From positions 3,162,001 to 3,226,000 of the forward strand of contig NC_051116.1 of the NCBI RefSeq assembly GCF_014839805.1: 64,000 nt of DNA, given 5' to 3'. The stretch's first letter is position 1. Every line of letters starts with the position of its first letter. The stretch is from Manduca sexta. Its lineage: Eukaryota > Arthropoda > Insecta > Lepidoptera > Sphingidae. The notes beneath the pieces are model-generated. The model saw nothing but the letters and a program-made list of their open reading frames with translations. It did no database searches and had not been told where the DNA came from. This document shows positions 9,613-20,300 of the stretch, one piece after another. The translations under genes and the position numbers were made by a program.

Positions 9613-10445
9613 ACTGGTGGTAGGTCTCTCATATGTGTGAGTTAGCCTGGGCAGGTGCCACCGCTATGTCTATTTCTGCCGTCAAGCAGCAGTGTAGTCA
9701 CTGTTGTGTTCCGGTTTGAAGGACATTGTAGCCAGTGTAACTACTGGACATAATGAGACTTAACATCGCATGTTTTAGAATGGCCAGCGTAGTGGTGTAA
9801 CGTTACCAATTATACTAATATATATACTCTGTCAACGTTACTATTGTCTTTCTAAATAGTCTGTGGTTATAATGTGAATGATTAACGCCCTCGCAATTAG
9901 AACTACCAATGGGCATCATCATTGCAATGAATTGTCATTGCACTGACGTACGTCCGACGGCCGGCGAGAGCTGCCTCCCGACCACGTCCAGCTGCGCACC
10001 ACCATCGTCGGATGTGCTGACCCCGACCGACTGCCGGCGAGCTGTCGCCGGAGCCGACCACGTGCACACCACCAACGTCGCGGGAGCTGACCCCGACCAC
10101 GTGCACACCCTGCTCACCTACGTGGCCTTCCAACTGCCCGGCGAGCTGCCGCCGGAGCCAGCCACGTGCAACATCTACGTGCCGTTCGCCTGGATCGGAG
10201 TTCCCCAGGCCAGTGACTCGTGTTGCATAACACCAGCAACCAGTACCGAGTGTAACGCGGAGGTGTAAAAATAAAGCTCGTACCACGTAATTACCCTGAG
10301 TTTTCAATTGTCTCCCTTCTATCTGCGGGCAGGCCCACAACCGCCGCAGTGGAATACCAAACAATACTTTGTAATTCAAGGTGTTGGATGGTGTTTCTAC
10401 TGTTTATGGGCGGTCAGGCGAACGGCAAGCTCGTCTAATCATACA
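9613..10445 (-). repeat. F4 repeat split by a solo LTR
   Basis: 9613-9795 (ACTGGTGGTAGGTCTCTCAT to AGCGTAGTGG) and 10349-10445 (GTGGAATACCAAACAATAC to GCAAGCTCGTC) are the two halves of one reverse F4. In undisturbed copies GAGCGCAGTGGAATACC is continuous at this point. Confidence 0.85.
9796..10348. mobile_element. Solo LTR, 553 bp, GTGG duplication
   Basis: Starts TGTAACGTTACC and ends ..ACAACCGCCGCA (TG..CA ends). It is flanked by GTGG at 9792-9795 and 10349-10352, a 4-bp target duplication as expected of Gypsy-type elements. It has a TA-rich stretch (about 9812-9830), a GC-rich middle and AATAAA at 10270-10275. No internal retroelement genes lie beside it, so this is a recombined solo LTR. 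Open frames inside (9909-10268 forward, 9903-10379 reverse) are not taken as genes. The Gypsy assignment rests only on the duplication length. Confidence 0.8.
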
Positions 10446-11219
10446 AAGAAATAAATAAAAATAAAACTGGAGTAATGTTGTATCTCAATATTAATCTGTC
10501 TCCCTCGGGGTACTTCTTGTGCATTGGGTTTCCATACCGAATGCAATGCACGGCGATATTTTCCGCGGCCCTAGGAACACAGTTCAGTGTGTATATCTCT
10601 TGGTCGTAAATTCACAATCAGGCCTATAAAAACTCGCGTACATTTCCCTCCCTTTTTCCCAGCGGTCTTTATCCTAAAAAAAAGCCCCTATTCTTTACCC
10701 ATCCTGTCCTTCCCAAATTCTCTCGCAAGTCTTTTCCTAATATTTTCCTTATGCCCCACAACTCCCTTAAATAGCGGACCTCGTCCCCCACCCTTCCCGG
10801 AAACCCCAATTAGTGAAACATTAAACTCCCTTATTTGTGTCAATACTATACTAATAGTACTTATTTGTATCATATCTTAATGAAATGTAATTTTTGAAAG
10901 ACGACCACCCGATCATGTTGTGTTTGCCTGTTCAATATCACTATTTTTTTTTTCTTTTCTCATGATTGAAAACTATGATTGTAAATGTAGGCGAATGCAC
11001 GCTGTACGCCGTTATTTAAGTATGAATCTATGTTCTCTTTTATTTGCTATCGCTAATTTTATTTTATGCCGCTCCAGGTTTAGTCGATTGGATTTCATCT
11101 TATCCCATGTTAACGGTGATGTGCGTGCATTAGCTTATATAACTATTGTGACTATGTACAAGAAAGACTTGGAAAAAAAATACAAAAGAAGTACTGAATA
11201 ATTGATGACAAAAAGAAAG
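10446..11219. other. Spacer, no gene seen
   Basis: Includes a pyrimidine-rich stretch (about 10630-10830). Frames of up to 97 codons (10587-10880, 10920-11201) have no recognisable motif. Confidence 0.5.
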
Positions 11220-11560
11220 CCCGGAGTTTCTTTCTGCCTTTTTTCTTCGGGTAGTCATCACTTAGGTAGCTAGTGAAAGGCTGGTAGGTTAGCTAGGTTA
11301 GGGCTCATGTCCTCGCCGGTGAGGATCGCGACGCGTTACCCTTCTATTTCCCCCCTACTTGCCAGCCCGAGCTGGTTACTTCGGTTTGTACCTAGTCTTT
11401 TGTATAAACTTTATCCCTAATTTAAAATCTCCATAGTTATATAAGTGATTTTAATAGTTGTTTAGAAATAATAATTATTATTATTCTTTGTTTTGACGTA
11501 TCATAAGTGCAACTTTGTTCGCCTACGTGATAAATAAAGTATTTTATTTTTTTTTTATTT
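11220..11560 (+). repeat. Possible LINE 3' UTR and tail
   Basis: A C/G-richer block (11240-11400) followed by AAGTGCAACTTTGTTCGCCT, ACGTGATAAATAAAGTATTT and a T-rich run. The last 60 bp match 7075-7135 in the other orientation. The upstream part is assigned to the same element only by position. Confidence 0.35.
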
Positions 11561-11576
11561 AAAAAAGAATAAAAAA

Positions 11577-11715
11577 AAAACACTAGTCAATCACAGTGCC
11601 CCTATGCCTACGCACTGCGAAGGTCAACAAACCCCCTTATTTGTCTCAAATGGAAAAGAAAAAAAATAATTAGTCCATCACAGCGCTCTTATACCCACGC
11701 ATTATGAGGACTATA
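11577..11715. repeat. M9 MITE fragments
   Basis: CACGCACTGCGAAGG-like and CCAATCACAACGGC-like words (here TCAATCACAGTGCCCCTATG and TCCATCACAGCGCTCTTATA) occur twice in direct order, with ACCCCCTTATT between. They resemble the inside and end of M9 (14.1 and 21.4 kb), but rearranged. Confidence 0.4.
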
Positions 11716-12706
11716 GTGTCGAAATGACTAGAAAAAATTATTATCACAGCATTACTCTGTACGTTTTAAGTAACGTTTGTAAATACCAGCCCGAATATCA
11801 GCTACAAAATTATTGTGTATGGTATTCTTACGTAGTTTCAAAAGAGAACAATCGGAACTAAGGCCTTAAAATTGTTTATTTCCCACACTGTTGCTGGTGG
11901 GTCAATTTTGCTTATATTAAAAAAAATCTAATCCATTCGGACCCTTATCGCGGAGTACGTAAGCGAAACAAGTGGGAGCGGGCAACAGATAAAAACTAAG
12001 CAATCGCCTTTGTTTGGGGAATGGGGCGGAATTGAGTGGTTGAGGTGGGAGTCGGACCTCACGCGTGTAAACTTGCCTTTTTAGTATGAAGGTAATTTCA
12101 TTTTGATTAATAGCGACATGGACATGACGTCTCTATATAATGATACTGATAACTACTCTGCTCTATGCGATTATGGAACTATTCCATTGAATAGTTGAAG
12201 TTATTTAATTGTTTTCGATTTTAGATCTTCTAAAGAAGTATCTTATGGTTGGTATTGTTTAGACTTTGTCGTTATTTGTTATTACCTAACGTTTTACTTA
12301 ATACAGTAAATAAATATAAAACGAAATTAAAAATCTCATCACGTCTTTTTCACTTTGTAGGATTAGGAAGGGATTTTATCACACTCACATTTCGTTCGCT
12401 ATGTTGGGTTTCATGTCATAAAGGATGCGTTTGTTACCATTTAACGAATATTACGCTTCGTAATTTTTTAATAATACTTTTCAAATCAAATTCAATCCTT
12501 TTTGACACCCATGTATCCCCCACTAGATCTCTCAGCCCGGCTCTGTCCAGTGAATAGTTTCCCGCATAGATCCCTTACGTCGCAGTTCGGCCCACTATCG
12601 CCGGCTGAGTCCAGTGTAAACCGAGTTAAAATCACGTTTAGTTTCGATAAGGAAATGAAGGTGGGACATTAGACACCGCATAGGCAGTAAGTAATTGTAT
12701 AAACTA
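11716..12706. other. Spacer, no gene seen
   Basis: A 102-codon forward frame at 12249-12557 is AT-rich and shows no motif. Nothing else is recognised. Confidence 0.5.
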
Positions 12707-12895
12707 CTAGCGAACTGTCCCGGCCGCGCACAGGTAGAACTTATTGTATAGCCTGTCTTCTAAACCACTTATTTAGTCTTAACAATCCACACAGGATCAA
12801 CTGCTGGACTTATCTAAAGATTACTTAAAAAAATCATTAAACTCGTTTCTGGCGTTTTGGTGTCCATAGAGAATATACATACGTACATTTATGTT
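12707..12895 (-). mobile_element. Helitron-like 3' end
   Basis: A|CTAGCGAACTGTCCCGGCCG at the left is a reversed Helitron 3' terminus. The body (TATCTAAAGATTACTTAAAA, TTTTGGTGTCCATAGAGAAT) recurs at 15671-15760. Confidence 0.5.
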
Positions 12896-13216
12896 ATATC
12901 TATTTATATATTGATACATGAAGATAATTTTTTGAACCCCTTTTTAAGCACATTGCACACGGAGGTGTTTGAGATTTTGCATAATTAAAATTCATGTAGA
13001 GGAGTAAAGAAAAATAAAAATTCTCTATATTTCTCACAAATATACTAATTCGACAGCCAAATTTCGACCATTGGACGATCTCTAATATAGATGACATACT
13101 AGGTTTTGCTATCGATTTTTTCACGTGATAGACTTCTCCAGAAACAATACCAAGTTGCTGCACTTAGACATAAAAGGGTAGCCTTGAGATATAATTTTAT
13201 ATAAGTGAGTTGGATT
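12896..13216. other. AT-rich spacer, no gene seen
   Basis: Only a weak 87-codon reverse frame (12900-13163) without motif. Confidence 0.5.
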
Positions 13217-13297
13217 AGGCGCCTGATGTTGATTGACATCACTGGTTATAAACAGCAGCAGCCCAGCCAAACATTGAATTACAAAGGTCTTCGTGAC
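13217..13297 (+). repeat. F4 scrap
   Basis: GCGCCTGATGTTGATTGACA, TATAAACAGCAGCAGCC and CATTGAATTACAAAGG match the first third of F4 at low identity. Confidence 0.5.
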
Positions 13298-13367
13298 ATT
13301 GTACTAGAAGAATATTAAGTTAACTTTAAGTTAGTCGTATTTTTTTCTAATTACAACCGTATGAAGA

Positions 13368-13615
13368 TTTTTTTCATACAGGCATGGCTCTACTGTATCA
13401 GATGGTAAGTGGAATGGGGTCGAATATAATGTCGACTGACGAGAGATGATTACTCCGCAGCAGTCGATACGATTATGCCGGCCTGTTGAAACCGGATATA
13501 TTGATGCTGATCCTGGAACGCAACACACATACGTGGGTTACAATGACGGGTTTAACACCTTGTGTATAGTGGTCGCTATGCGGGCGAATATAAAATATAT
13601 CCTACCACCAGCAAA
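13368..13615 (+). repeat. F5 repeat, complete
   Basis: Forward F5 from ATCAGATGGTAAGTGGAATG to ATATCCTACCACCAGC, with the GTCGACTGACGAGAGATGAT block. Confidence 0.9.
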
Positions 13616-14062
13616 GTTTAGTATAAAATGTAACTTGTTTCAATACCACCTACACATGAAATGGTGACTACAAAGAAGACACGACTAAGGTATTTTTTTA
13701 CTTGTCAATACATTTATTAATTTCGTACATTACTGTAATTCATACTTTGTATATTCGTTACGTATAGATCTTTTGTGATAAATAAAAATATTTTTCATTT
13801 TCATTTTTCATTTCATTTACACAGTATTTAAAACGACTTATTGGGAAGTTCAAATCTTTGTAGCCATTTGAATCGATGAGAAGGCAAATCTTGCACTATT
13901 TAGTTAATTCTACATTCGTAAGTGGCATACGCGAAGATAGTATCTGTAACAAGTATGTTTGCTTGTATGGGAGCTAATTATTATTCCGGACACAACGAGG
14001 CCACGGGGGACAAAGATTAGGTGCGCAGAAGGTCCAGAATGACTAGGCCGGTGGGATATTTA
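13616..14062. other. Spacer, no gene seen
   Basis: AT-rich; includes TTTTCATTTTCATTTTTC simple sequence near 13790. Confidence 0.5.
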
Positions 14063-14333
14063 CCCCTGTTATTCATAAACGTTATTTATCTAAAGACGGA
14101 GCATTGCTGTGATAATAAGTCTGTTTCTCAGCTTTGTTTATTTGATAGCTTGTTGTTTATTCAGCTTAGTTTATCTGACAGGCAACTAGATTCAAGTTGT
14201 ATCCCAATACTAGCCAATCACAACGGCCCTATGTCTACTCACTGCGAAGCCTGCCATGCCGTCAGCACTGAGAAACAGACTTATCAACAACAATGCTTCG
14301 TCCTTAGATAAAAATCGTTTATGAATAAGGGGG
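14063..14333. mobile_element. M9 MITE with 43-bp inverted ends
   Basis: The left end CCCCTGTTATTCATAAACG..CGGAGCATTG is mirrored at the right by CAATGCTTCG..CGTTTATGAATAAGGGGG. The middle holds AGCCAATCACAACGGCCC. No transposase. The forward frame at 14021-14311 is an artefact of the element. Confidence 0.8.
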
Positions 14334-15245
14334 TTAGTATATTAATTTAATATTGTGCTTAAAAGAGACTGTAGCTTGTTTCGACGACTCGTGTTATGAA
14401 GTTTGTATATCCAGAAAATGAAGAACGGTTAAGAAAATATGAACGTCAAATTAGTCGACATTACAATGCCTGGATTATATTATACTTAACAATGTATTGC
14501 TTAATGCAGGCACGTTGCCATGTTAGAACAAATTAATAAAAACAAGTTATGTAAATTGTAACAGGGAAACTTGCAATGTCTAACTAATTTTCATAAGACA
14601 AAAAATGTCTTTGTTTACTTTAGGATATATTAAACCATTTATTGTTACCAGCTATAAAATTGTGTGGAAATTTTCGGCCATTCTTTTACTGGCAACACTC
14701 TCATTTTCGCAATTCTGCTATACGATCTTGTTTCATTGTGCTCTCAAAGAATATAAGTATACGTCGGAGTCGACGTCCTCTACGCACTCGCCTATAAAGA
14801 TGACCTACTTAATAGGTTGTAACTGGAAGGCAATTATGTCTAAGCATACGTGAGTGAAACCGTTTTGTTATCTAGTAATCTATAGCAATATGTTTTTAAT
14901 AATATTAATATAAGTGTTATAAATAAATTGTGGCTTTATGATTTCGTATTACCTATAAATCCAACTCTTAGAAATAACCTGTCTACCTTACTTAATCTTT
15001 GCCGCTACAATCAGATAGCACCGGCAACAGCCGTGAAAGATACTTCTAAGCAGTAGATCGCGCGATAAAAGCGCTTTAGCGGGTGTAGTTACGCCCCGGA
15101 TCAGTTACTCGGTTATTACACCCATGCTGGACTCATTTGCAAGTGGAATTACTTAGGAATGACAGTATTGCTTATAATGGGAAACATGGGTTTTGGTGGA
15201 TAGCGTAGGAACTGCTGGATGGATTGGGATGAAAAATTTTGTGTA
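14334..15245. other. Spacer, no gene confirmed
   Basis: An 82-codon forward frame (14605-14853) begins with a hydrophobic, Phe/Leu-rich half but has no family resemblance. A short GC-rich patch lies near 15050-15110. Nothing further is supported. Confidence 0.4.
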
Positions 15246-15300
15246 AGTATATGCTGGGTCATTTTGACATTGCGTTATTAAACGAAATCACATACTCTTG
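15246..15300. mobile_element. M8 MITE end
   Basis: GGGTCATTTTGACATTGCGT is the M8 terminal repeat seen at 32.4 and 41.3 kb. Only about 55 bp remain. Confidence 0.55.
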
Positions 15301-15339
15301 TGGTTCGGCTACTAAACTTTACAGGCCTTCCGCTGGGCT

Positions 15340-15676
15340 AATCTAATATAAATAATATCAGCCCTGTATTATATACTTGCCCACTGCTGAGCACGGGCCT
15401 CCTCTACTACTGAGAGGGATTAGGCCTTAGTCTACCACGCTGGCCTAGTGCGGATTGGTAGACTTCACACATCTTCAAAATTCCTATAGAGAACGTCTCA
15501 GATGTGCAGGTTGCCTCACGATGTTTTCCTTCACCGTTAAAGCGAACGATAAATTGACAAAGAATACACACATGATTTTTAGAAAAGTCAGAGGTGTGTG
15601 CCCTTGGGATTTGAACCTGCGGACATTCGTCTGGCAGTCCGTTCCACACCCAACTAGGCTATCGCCGCCAATCTAA
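15340..15676 (-). mobile_element. S1 SINE with target-site duplication
   Basis: Reverse, near-consensus S1 (15347-15669) with the ATCAGCCCTGTATTATATAC tail and the CAACTAGGCTATCGCC head. AATCTAA at 15340-15346 recurs at 15670-15676. The low divergence from the 4.1-kb copy suggests recent activity. Confidence 0.9.
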
Positions 15677-15760
15677 AGATTATTTAAAAATAAATATTAA
15701 AATTGTTCCAGCTGTTTTGGAGTCCATAGGGAATATACATACACATAATATGTTTATATG
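15671..15760 (-). repeat. Helitron body fragment
   Basis: ATCTAAAGATTATTTAAAAA and TTTTGGAGTCCATAGGGAAT match the inside of the 12.7-kb element. Confidence 0.5.
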
Positions 15761-15782
15761 AATAGATAATCCTTTTGCATAA

Positions 15783-15927
15783 TGTCCGCCTTTATTATAT
15801 AATGGCACGCTAAAGTGACTCCTGCACTATTGCAGCTGATGGTAAGTGGAGTGGGGTCCAATAGAATGTCGACTGATGAGAGATCATTACACCTCACCAT
15901 TATGCCGGCCTGTTGGAACCGGTGGTT
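15783..15927 (+). repeat. F5 repeat, 3'-truncated
   Basis: F5 from its 5' flank through CAGCTGATGGTAAGTGGAGT to GCCGGCCTGTTGGAACCGG, where it is joined directly to the 3' end of a reverse F4. Confidence 0.8.
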
Positions 15928-16218
15928 CTGGTGGTACGTCTCTCATATTTGAGAATCCGCCTGGGTAGGTACCATCGCAATTTCTATTCTACCGCCAGCA
16001 GCAGTGTGTAGTCACTGTTGTGTTTCGGTTTGAAGGACATTGTAGCCAGTGTAACTACTGGACATAATAAGACTTAACATCTCATGTCTCAGGATGGCAG
16101 TGAAATACCAAACAATACTTTGTAATTCAAGGTGTTGGATGATGCTTCTGCTGTTTATGGACGGTCGTGTCGCTTACCATCAGACAAACGGCAAGCTCAT
16201 CCATTCATTCGAGCAGCA
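15928..16218 (-). repeat. F4 repeat, near full length
   Basis: Reverse F4 with CTGGTGGTACGTCTCTCATA at one end and AGACAAACGGCAAGCTCATC at the other. It abuts F5 head-on at about 15927. Confidence 0.85.
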
Positions 16219-16774
16219 ATAAAAAAACCCTATATATACACAGGCCACTAGCAGAATCTATATCTGTCAGAAAATAAATTATCTGTCTCAGCAGTCCATG
16301 CCATTTTCAAGTAAATAATTGTCGCTTTCATTTGTAATATATTTTACACAATTCTGACCCGTTTTCTGTTTCTAACTAGATTTCTAGATTAGGAACTTTG
16401 TTTCAAGAATTGTTTGATTGCGTTCGATACGGCGTAAAAGGCGTGGTCTGGTTAATTGCGTCGGTGTAGTTCCATTCAGTTAGATCTCACGTTAAGATAC
16501 TGATGGATTGTGGGCTAGGGGGTAGGCAGAAGCGTTGGCTTTCTTCGTATAAGATTTTTTTTTCGAACGTTTTCATATTTGACTCTAGTAATCGGAACAG
16601 TAATCTAGCTTCCACTTTGATTTAAAATAGGAATTGTCATAGAAATATAATGAATAAGGACTAACGTCTTCGTAAGCTTTGTCGAAAAGTGAATCACATT
16701 TTTGGGTCATATAAACAGTCTTATATCGGTATTTAAACCCACAACCACTTATAATGGCAGGCCGTTGTAAATAT
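16219..16774. other. Spacer, no gene seen
   Basis: AT-rich; nothing recognised. Confidence 0.5.
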
Positions 16775-17105
16775 TTAACCGACTTCAAAAAAGGCGGATG
16801 TTATCAATGCGAGGTTTTTTTATGTTTGTTACCTTAAAACTCGGTCATTTATAAACCGATTTGGTTCATCCTAAAAATGATAGGTGCTTACCTATAGAGA
16901 TAATAAAACATTATCTCTATACATTTGTTAATTTATTTAACTAGCTTAAGTTAAATAAATCAACAAATGTATAGAGATAATGTTTTATTTTAATAAGTCA
17001 CCGACTCCAAAATTGGTAACCAGTATATACCTGTTATATTAAATTCTTTTTTGGTTCTTAGCGGTTGAAGAAAGGCGGTAAAAATTTTTGTTTTATCTCC
17101 AAAGT
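16775..17105. repeat. ACCGACTTCAAAAAAGG repeat with long palindrome
   Basis: Begins AACCGACTTCAAAAAAGGCGG and a related GGTTGAAGAAAGGCGGT lies near the far end. Inside, 16904-16940 and 16951-16987 form 37-bp arms with one mismatch around a 10-bp loop. A related start also occurs at 24160-24195, so this is a dispersed element of unknown class. Confidence 0.55.
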
Positions 17106-17144
17106 CGTTAGGTTTGCCCAATACTAGCTTATGATAAGAAATAA

Positions 17145-17275
17145 CACACACACACACATACTTTGACGCCTTTTATTCCTGTAGGGGTAGGCAAAGTCAC
17201 TACTGGTGCATCCATTTTCCGCCATGTTTATTCTGTCTCATGATATGATAGGGCTGATAGCTATATGTATAATAT
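17145..17275 (-). repeat. S2 SINE, tail half
   Basis: (AC)n tail, then TTATTCCTGTAGGGGTAGGC and CATGATATGATAGGG, a diverged reverse S2 without its head. Confidence 0.65.
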
Positions 17276-17447
17276 AAAATAATTGGACCCGCTACCTCTT
17301 CTCAATTGTGCCCAAGCGTCTTGTACTTGGAGCAGGTAGGTTAAGTCTTAATCGCTTGTAGTAGTGTTACGGGATTGCATGTTGCGTCATCATTGCTTTT
17401 CGTATCGCACATGTCTTATTCCAAGGTGCTTTACTGCAGAATGAAGT

Positions 17448-17735
17448 AGCAACTGCCTCGGTGGCGTACTGTTGCGGGCGTGGTACGATACTAGGTTTGG
17501 ATCCCGGATCGGGTCAGGTGATAATGTTTTTTTTGGTCAGTATTAGCCCGGGGCCTGGAGTTGATGCCCAGTATGCCCCCTATGATATCATGGGACGGAA
17601 TACACATGGTGAAAAGTGAGTGCCCTGGTTGCCTTCATGGCGATAGACTCGAACCCTATATCATGGAACGGAATACATGGTATAGAGTGTCCTGGTTGCT
17701 ATTAGCCTCCCCCTTCGAGGATCAAACGTGATGAG
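17448..17735 (+). repeat. S2 SINE with duplicated body
   Basis: Head CTGCCTCGGTGGCGTACTG with B box GTTTGGATCCC, body with CATGGGACGGAATACACATG, then a second, shorter body segment (CATGGAACGGAATACATGG) before the 3' end. The duplication may be template switching or two nested copies. Confidence 0.7.
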
Positions 17736-18971
17736 TTACTTTTGTTTTAACTGTATCAGAGGTACATTTTTTCTTGTTCTCTTTTGGTCTCATGGTCAAG
17801 TAAAGGACTGTAGATCAGACCGTCTTAGTTCCGAATATCAGGTCGGCCCTCATTAGTTTAGAAATTTTATTTCTATCCTTCCACAACTTAGACTTAAGAG
17901 CAGGTTCGCAAGAAGTATGCACGAATAACTGAGCCGAATACTTTAACATATTACTTTTATATTCATAAAAGGCATAACAAAGAATACAATCAAACATGCT
18001 TAGCAGAAGATTTTCAATTGTTCCGATCTAGATTTTCTATCTTATTCATATGCCCTAGTTTAGTTTACAGCGAGAGTTACAAGGAAAAAAATATTAAACT
18101 GTTGACAGCTTCGTTATAATAGGATAGTTAACGACTTTTTTTTAAATACAATTATCAAAAATGTATTTCATCCAAAATCTGTCGGAAAAAGAATTTTCAG
18201 AATCCACGTAATAATAAATAAGTTACAAGGGGTTGAATTTTGGTGGAAAGGGAAGCTGTCAAATTACAGTGAAATTTAAATATGACGTCACCCAGTACAC
18301 CCGGCTATAATGCTGCGTGAGTGAGAAAGGGACAGCACGATAACCCACCACGCCTCCACTTTTTTTCACAACAATATTTCAAATATGAAAAATTGCTTCT
18401 TTTTCAATTTTGATGCTGATTTCACAGAATTTCTTTACATACTATTTTATATTACATATAGAAAAATAAACTAAATCAAACATACGAGACTACCATATTG
18501 AGTACCTACAGCTAAAAATAAAAGTATGACACACATATCGTATGTTTATCTTTTAATTATGTTATGTTGCTTTCACTAGAAATAACATTGCTGAACATAG
18601 AAATTTTAAGTTACTCCGTGTGCAAATTGGTGATAAAAATAGCGAACATATTAACATTTGTATTTAATCAGTAAATTCACTATCCGTGAAATACGTTTCA
18701 TATCCGATAATATAAGAAGTATGCTATACACACTCGTGATTCTCGTTTCAATTTATTTTATTGTAAATATTTTATTTTATCATATTTTTTCATTTATACC
18801 GAGTTATTTGAGTTCTGTTTCGTAAGGATTCGTAGGCAATTATTTGTAGTCTATGCTAATGTTGATTTACGATTCATAAACATTTAGGAAATACAGAAAA
18901 TACTACATTCTAATTGCGGTTACAGTGATCTACTTTAACGGAATTAGGAAATTAGTGCTCTAATTTTGCTG
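17736..18971. other. AT-rich spacer, no gene seen
   Basis: About 1.2 kb without a recognisable element. A 60-codon reverse frame (17815-17997) has no motif. A slightly GC-richer stretch at 18250-18360 has no open frame of note. Confidence 0.5.
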
Positions 18972-19195
18972 GTGGTAGGATATATTTTATATCCGCCGGA
19001 TAGCGACCAACGTACACAAGGTGTTAAAACCCGCCATAGTGGCGCACGTAAGTGTGGCGCGTTCCGAATCAGCCTGTGTGTATCCGGTTCCAACAGGCCG
19101 GCATAATTGTGTCGATTGTTGGGGACAATCTCTCGTCAGTCGACATTCCATTGGACCCCACTCCACTTACCATCAGGTACAATAGGGTCATTTTA
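18972..19195 (-). repeat. F5 repeat, near full length
   Basis: Reverse F5: GCTGGTGGTAGGATATATTTT, ATCCGCCGGATAGCGACC, CAACAGGCCGGCATAATTGT, CTCGTCAGTCGACATTCC. Confidence 0.9.
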
Positions 19196-19352
19196 CCGTC
19201 CCAGTACAGACAATATTAGGCAGAGCACATGCTAATCCAAAGAATTATTATATAATTTAAAAATCTAATAGGTGCAACTCCAATAACAGAACCAACCAGA
19301 CCAACTGAAATAATATATTACTTGCAATTATTAAAAACAGTATTTGTTTCAG

Positions 19353-19424
19353 GATTGCAAGCATATAGTAACAGTTGACAAGGATTTTAGTAAAATAAAA
19401 ACAAATCAGGAGTTGGCTCAGCAT
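19353..19424 (+). CDS. Candidate internal exon, 24 codons
   Basis: A 72-bp segment sits between a good acceptor (TATTTGTTTCAG, cut after 19352) and a consensus donor (GTAAGT from 19425). Only the frame starting at its first base is open, giving a 24-residue peptide that begins DCKHIVTVDKDFSKIK and is 3n long with phase 0 at both ends. This is how a short internal host exon looks, and the area lacks transposon sequence from 19.2 to 20.1 kb. The family is not recognised. A chance match of splice signals in AT-rich DNA is the main alternative. Confidence 0.35.
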
Positions 19425-19734
19425 GTAAGTTACTTCTATTCTGTATCAATAATAGATTTCCAAAAAAAAAATACAAATGTAATAAAATGAAATTATTTTT
19501 TTTAAACAATAAAAATGATTATTTACGAATAATAAATGAGAACTCGTTATTGCAACTAAATCTCACACGTACTACTTCGATCACTGCGATCGGCCATTCG
19601 TAACTATGAATAAATCATTGTCGCGATGTTACTATCATTAAAACTCAAATGAGTGAAAAAAATATTATCAAAAGCTATTTTTTTAATTATCAACAATACA
19701 ATTAATTCACTATTTTTTGGTCCTCCAAATAGTT

Positions 19735-19959
19735 CTAACCATATTTTGGTTCGAAAGAGACTATAAAATCACGATGTATGTCGGAAAGTACACTAGTTGC
19801 GTCTCTAACCTCCCTTTCAAGGACAGAAGGCGTGATTATATGTATGGATTTTAGGTGAAGGAGATACTTAATCGTCTGAAGACGTTCAAAGTACCTGTCC
19901 ACCCTCGGATCAGACTGTTCTACGAACTCCTGAAGCAAGGCATGACGAAGTACGCGCAT
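19735..19959 (-). CDS. Candidate coding frame, 74 codons, unknown
   Basis: A reverse frame from an ATG at 19959 to TAG at 19735-19737. The peptide begins MRVLRHALLQEFVEQSDPRV and is rich in charged residues and heptad-like Leu/Ile spacing, unlike the hydrophobic or Lys/Asn-rich products of random AT-rich frames here. An in-frame TGA lies just upstream of the ATG. It may be a terminal exon, a small gene or a remnant. There is no signal peptide and no recognised domain. It runs opposite to the exon-like segment 300 bp away, so the two are not one transcript. Confidence 0.35.
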   Translation of the reverse strand: MRVLRHALLQEFVEQSDPRVDRYFERLQTIKYLLHLKSIHIITPSVLEREVRDATSVLSDIHRDFIVSFEPKYG

Positions 19960-20149
19960 AAGACGTCAGATAGTTTGTACAAGCCTGATAAATTCAACTT
20001 GAGGAATGATAACCGACTTTGAACCGTAAATGAAGTAGAAATAAAGTTATATATCGCAATTTTTTTGTCTTACGGTCAATTTTGACATTGACAGTCATAG
20101 TTACAGTTACTTTTCCTTAAATTATGACTTTTACGGGTCTGGCGAAGTG
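19960..20149. other. Spacer beside the candidate frame
   Basis: No element. The other reverse frames here stop quickly. Confidence 0.4.
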
Positions 20150-20300
20150 ACTTCACTAATGGTAATTGGAATGGTGTTCAATAGAACGTCGACTGATGAG
20201 AAATTATTACCCATCAATAGTCGACATAATTATGCCGGCCTGTTGGACACAGGCTGATCCCGGAACGCGACATACGTGGGCCACTATGGCTGGTTTTGTA
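20150..20300 (+). repeat. F5 repeat, 3'-truncated
   Basis: TAATGGTAATTGGAATGGTG, GTCGACTGATGAGAAATTAT, TGCCGGCCTGTTGGACACAG, CGGAACGCGACATACGTGG. The CTATCCGGGCGGATAT end is missing. Confidence 0.8.

Noticed and set aside
9903..10379. Forward 119-codon and reverse 158-codon frames in a GC-rich block
   Set aside because: They lie inside a solo LTR with TG..CA ends and a GTGG duplication; the reverse one even crosses into the flanking F4. GC-rich DNA simply has fewer stops.
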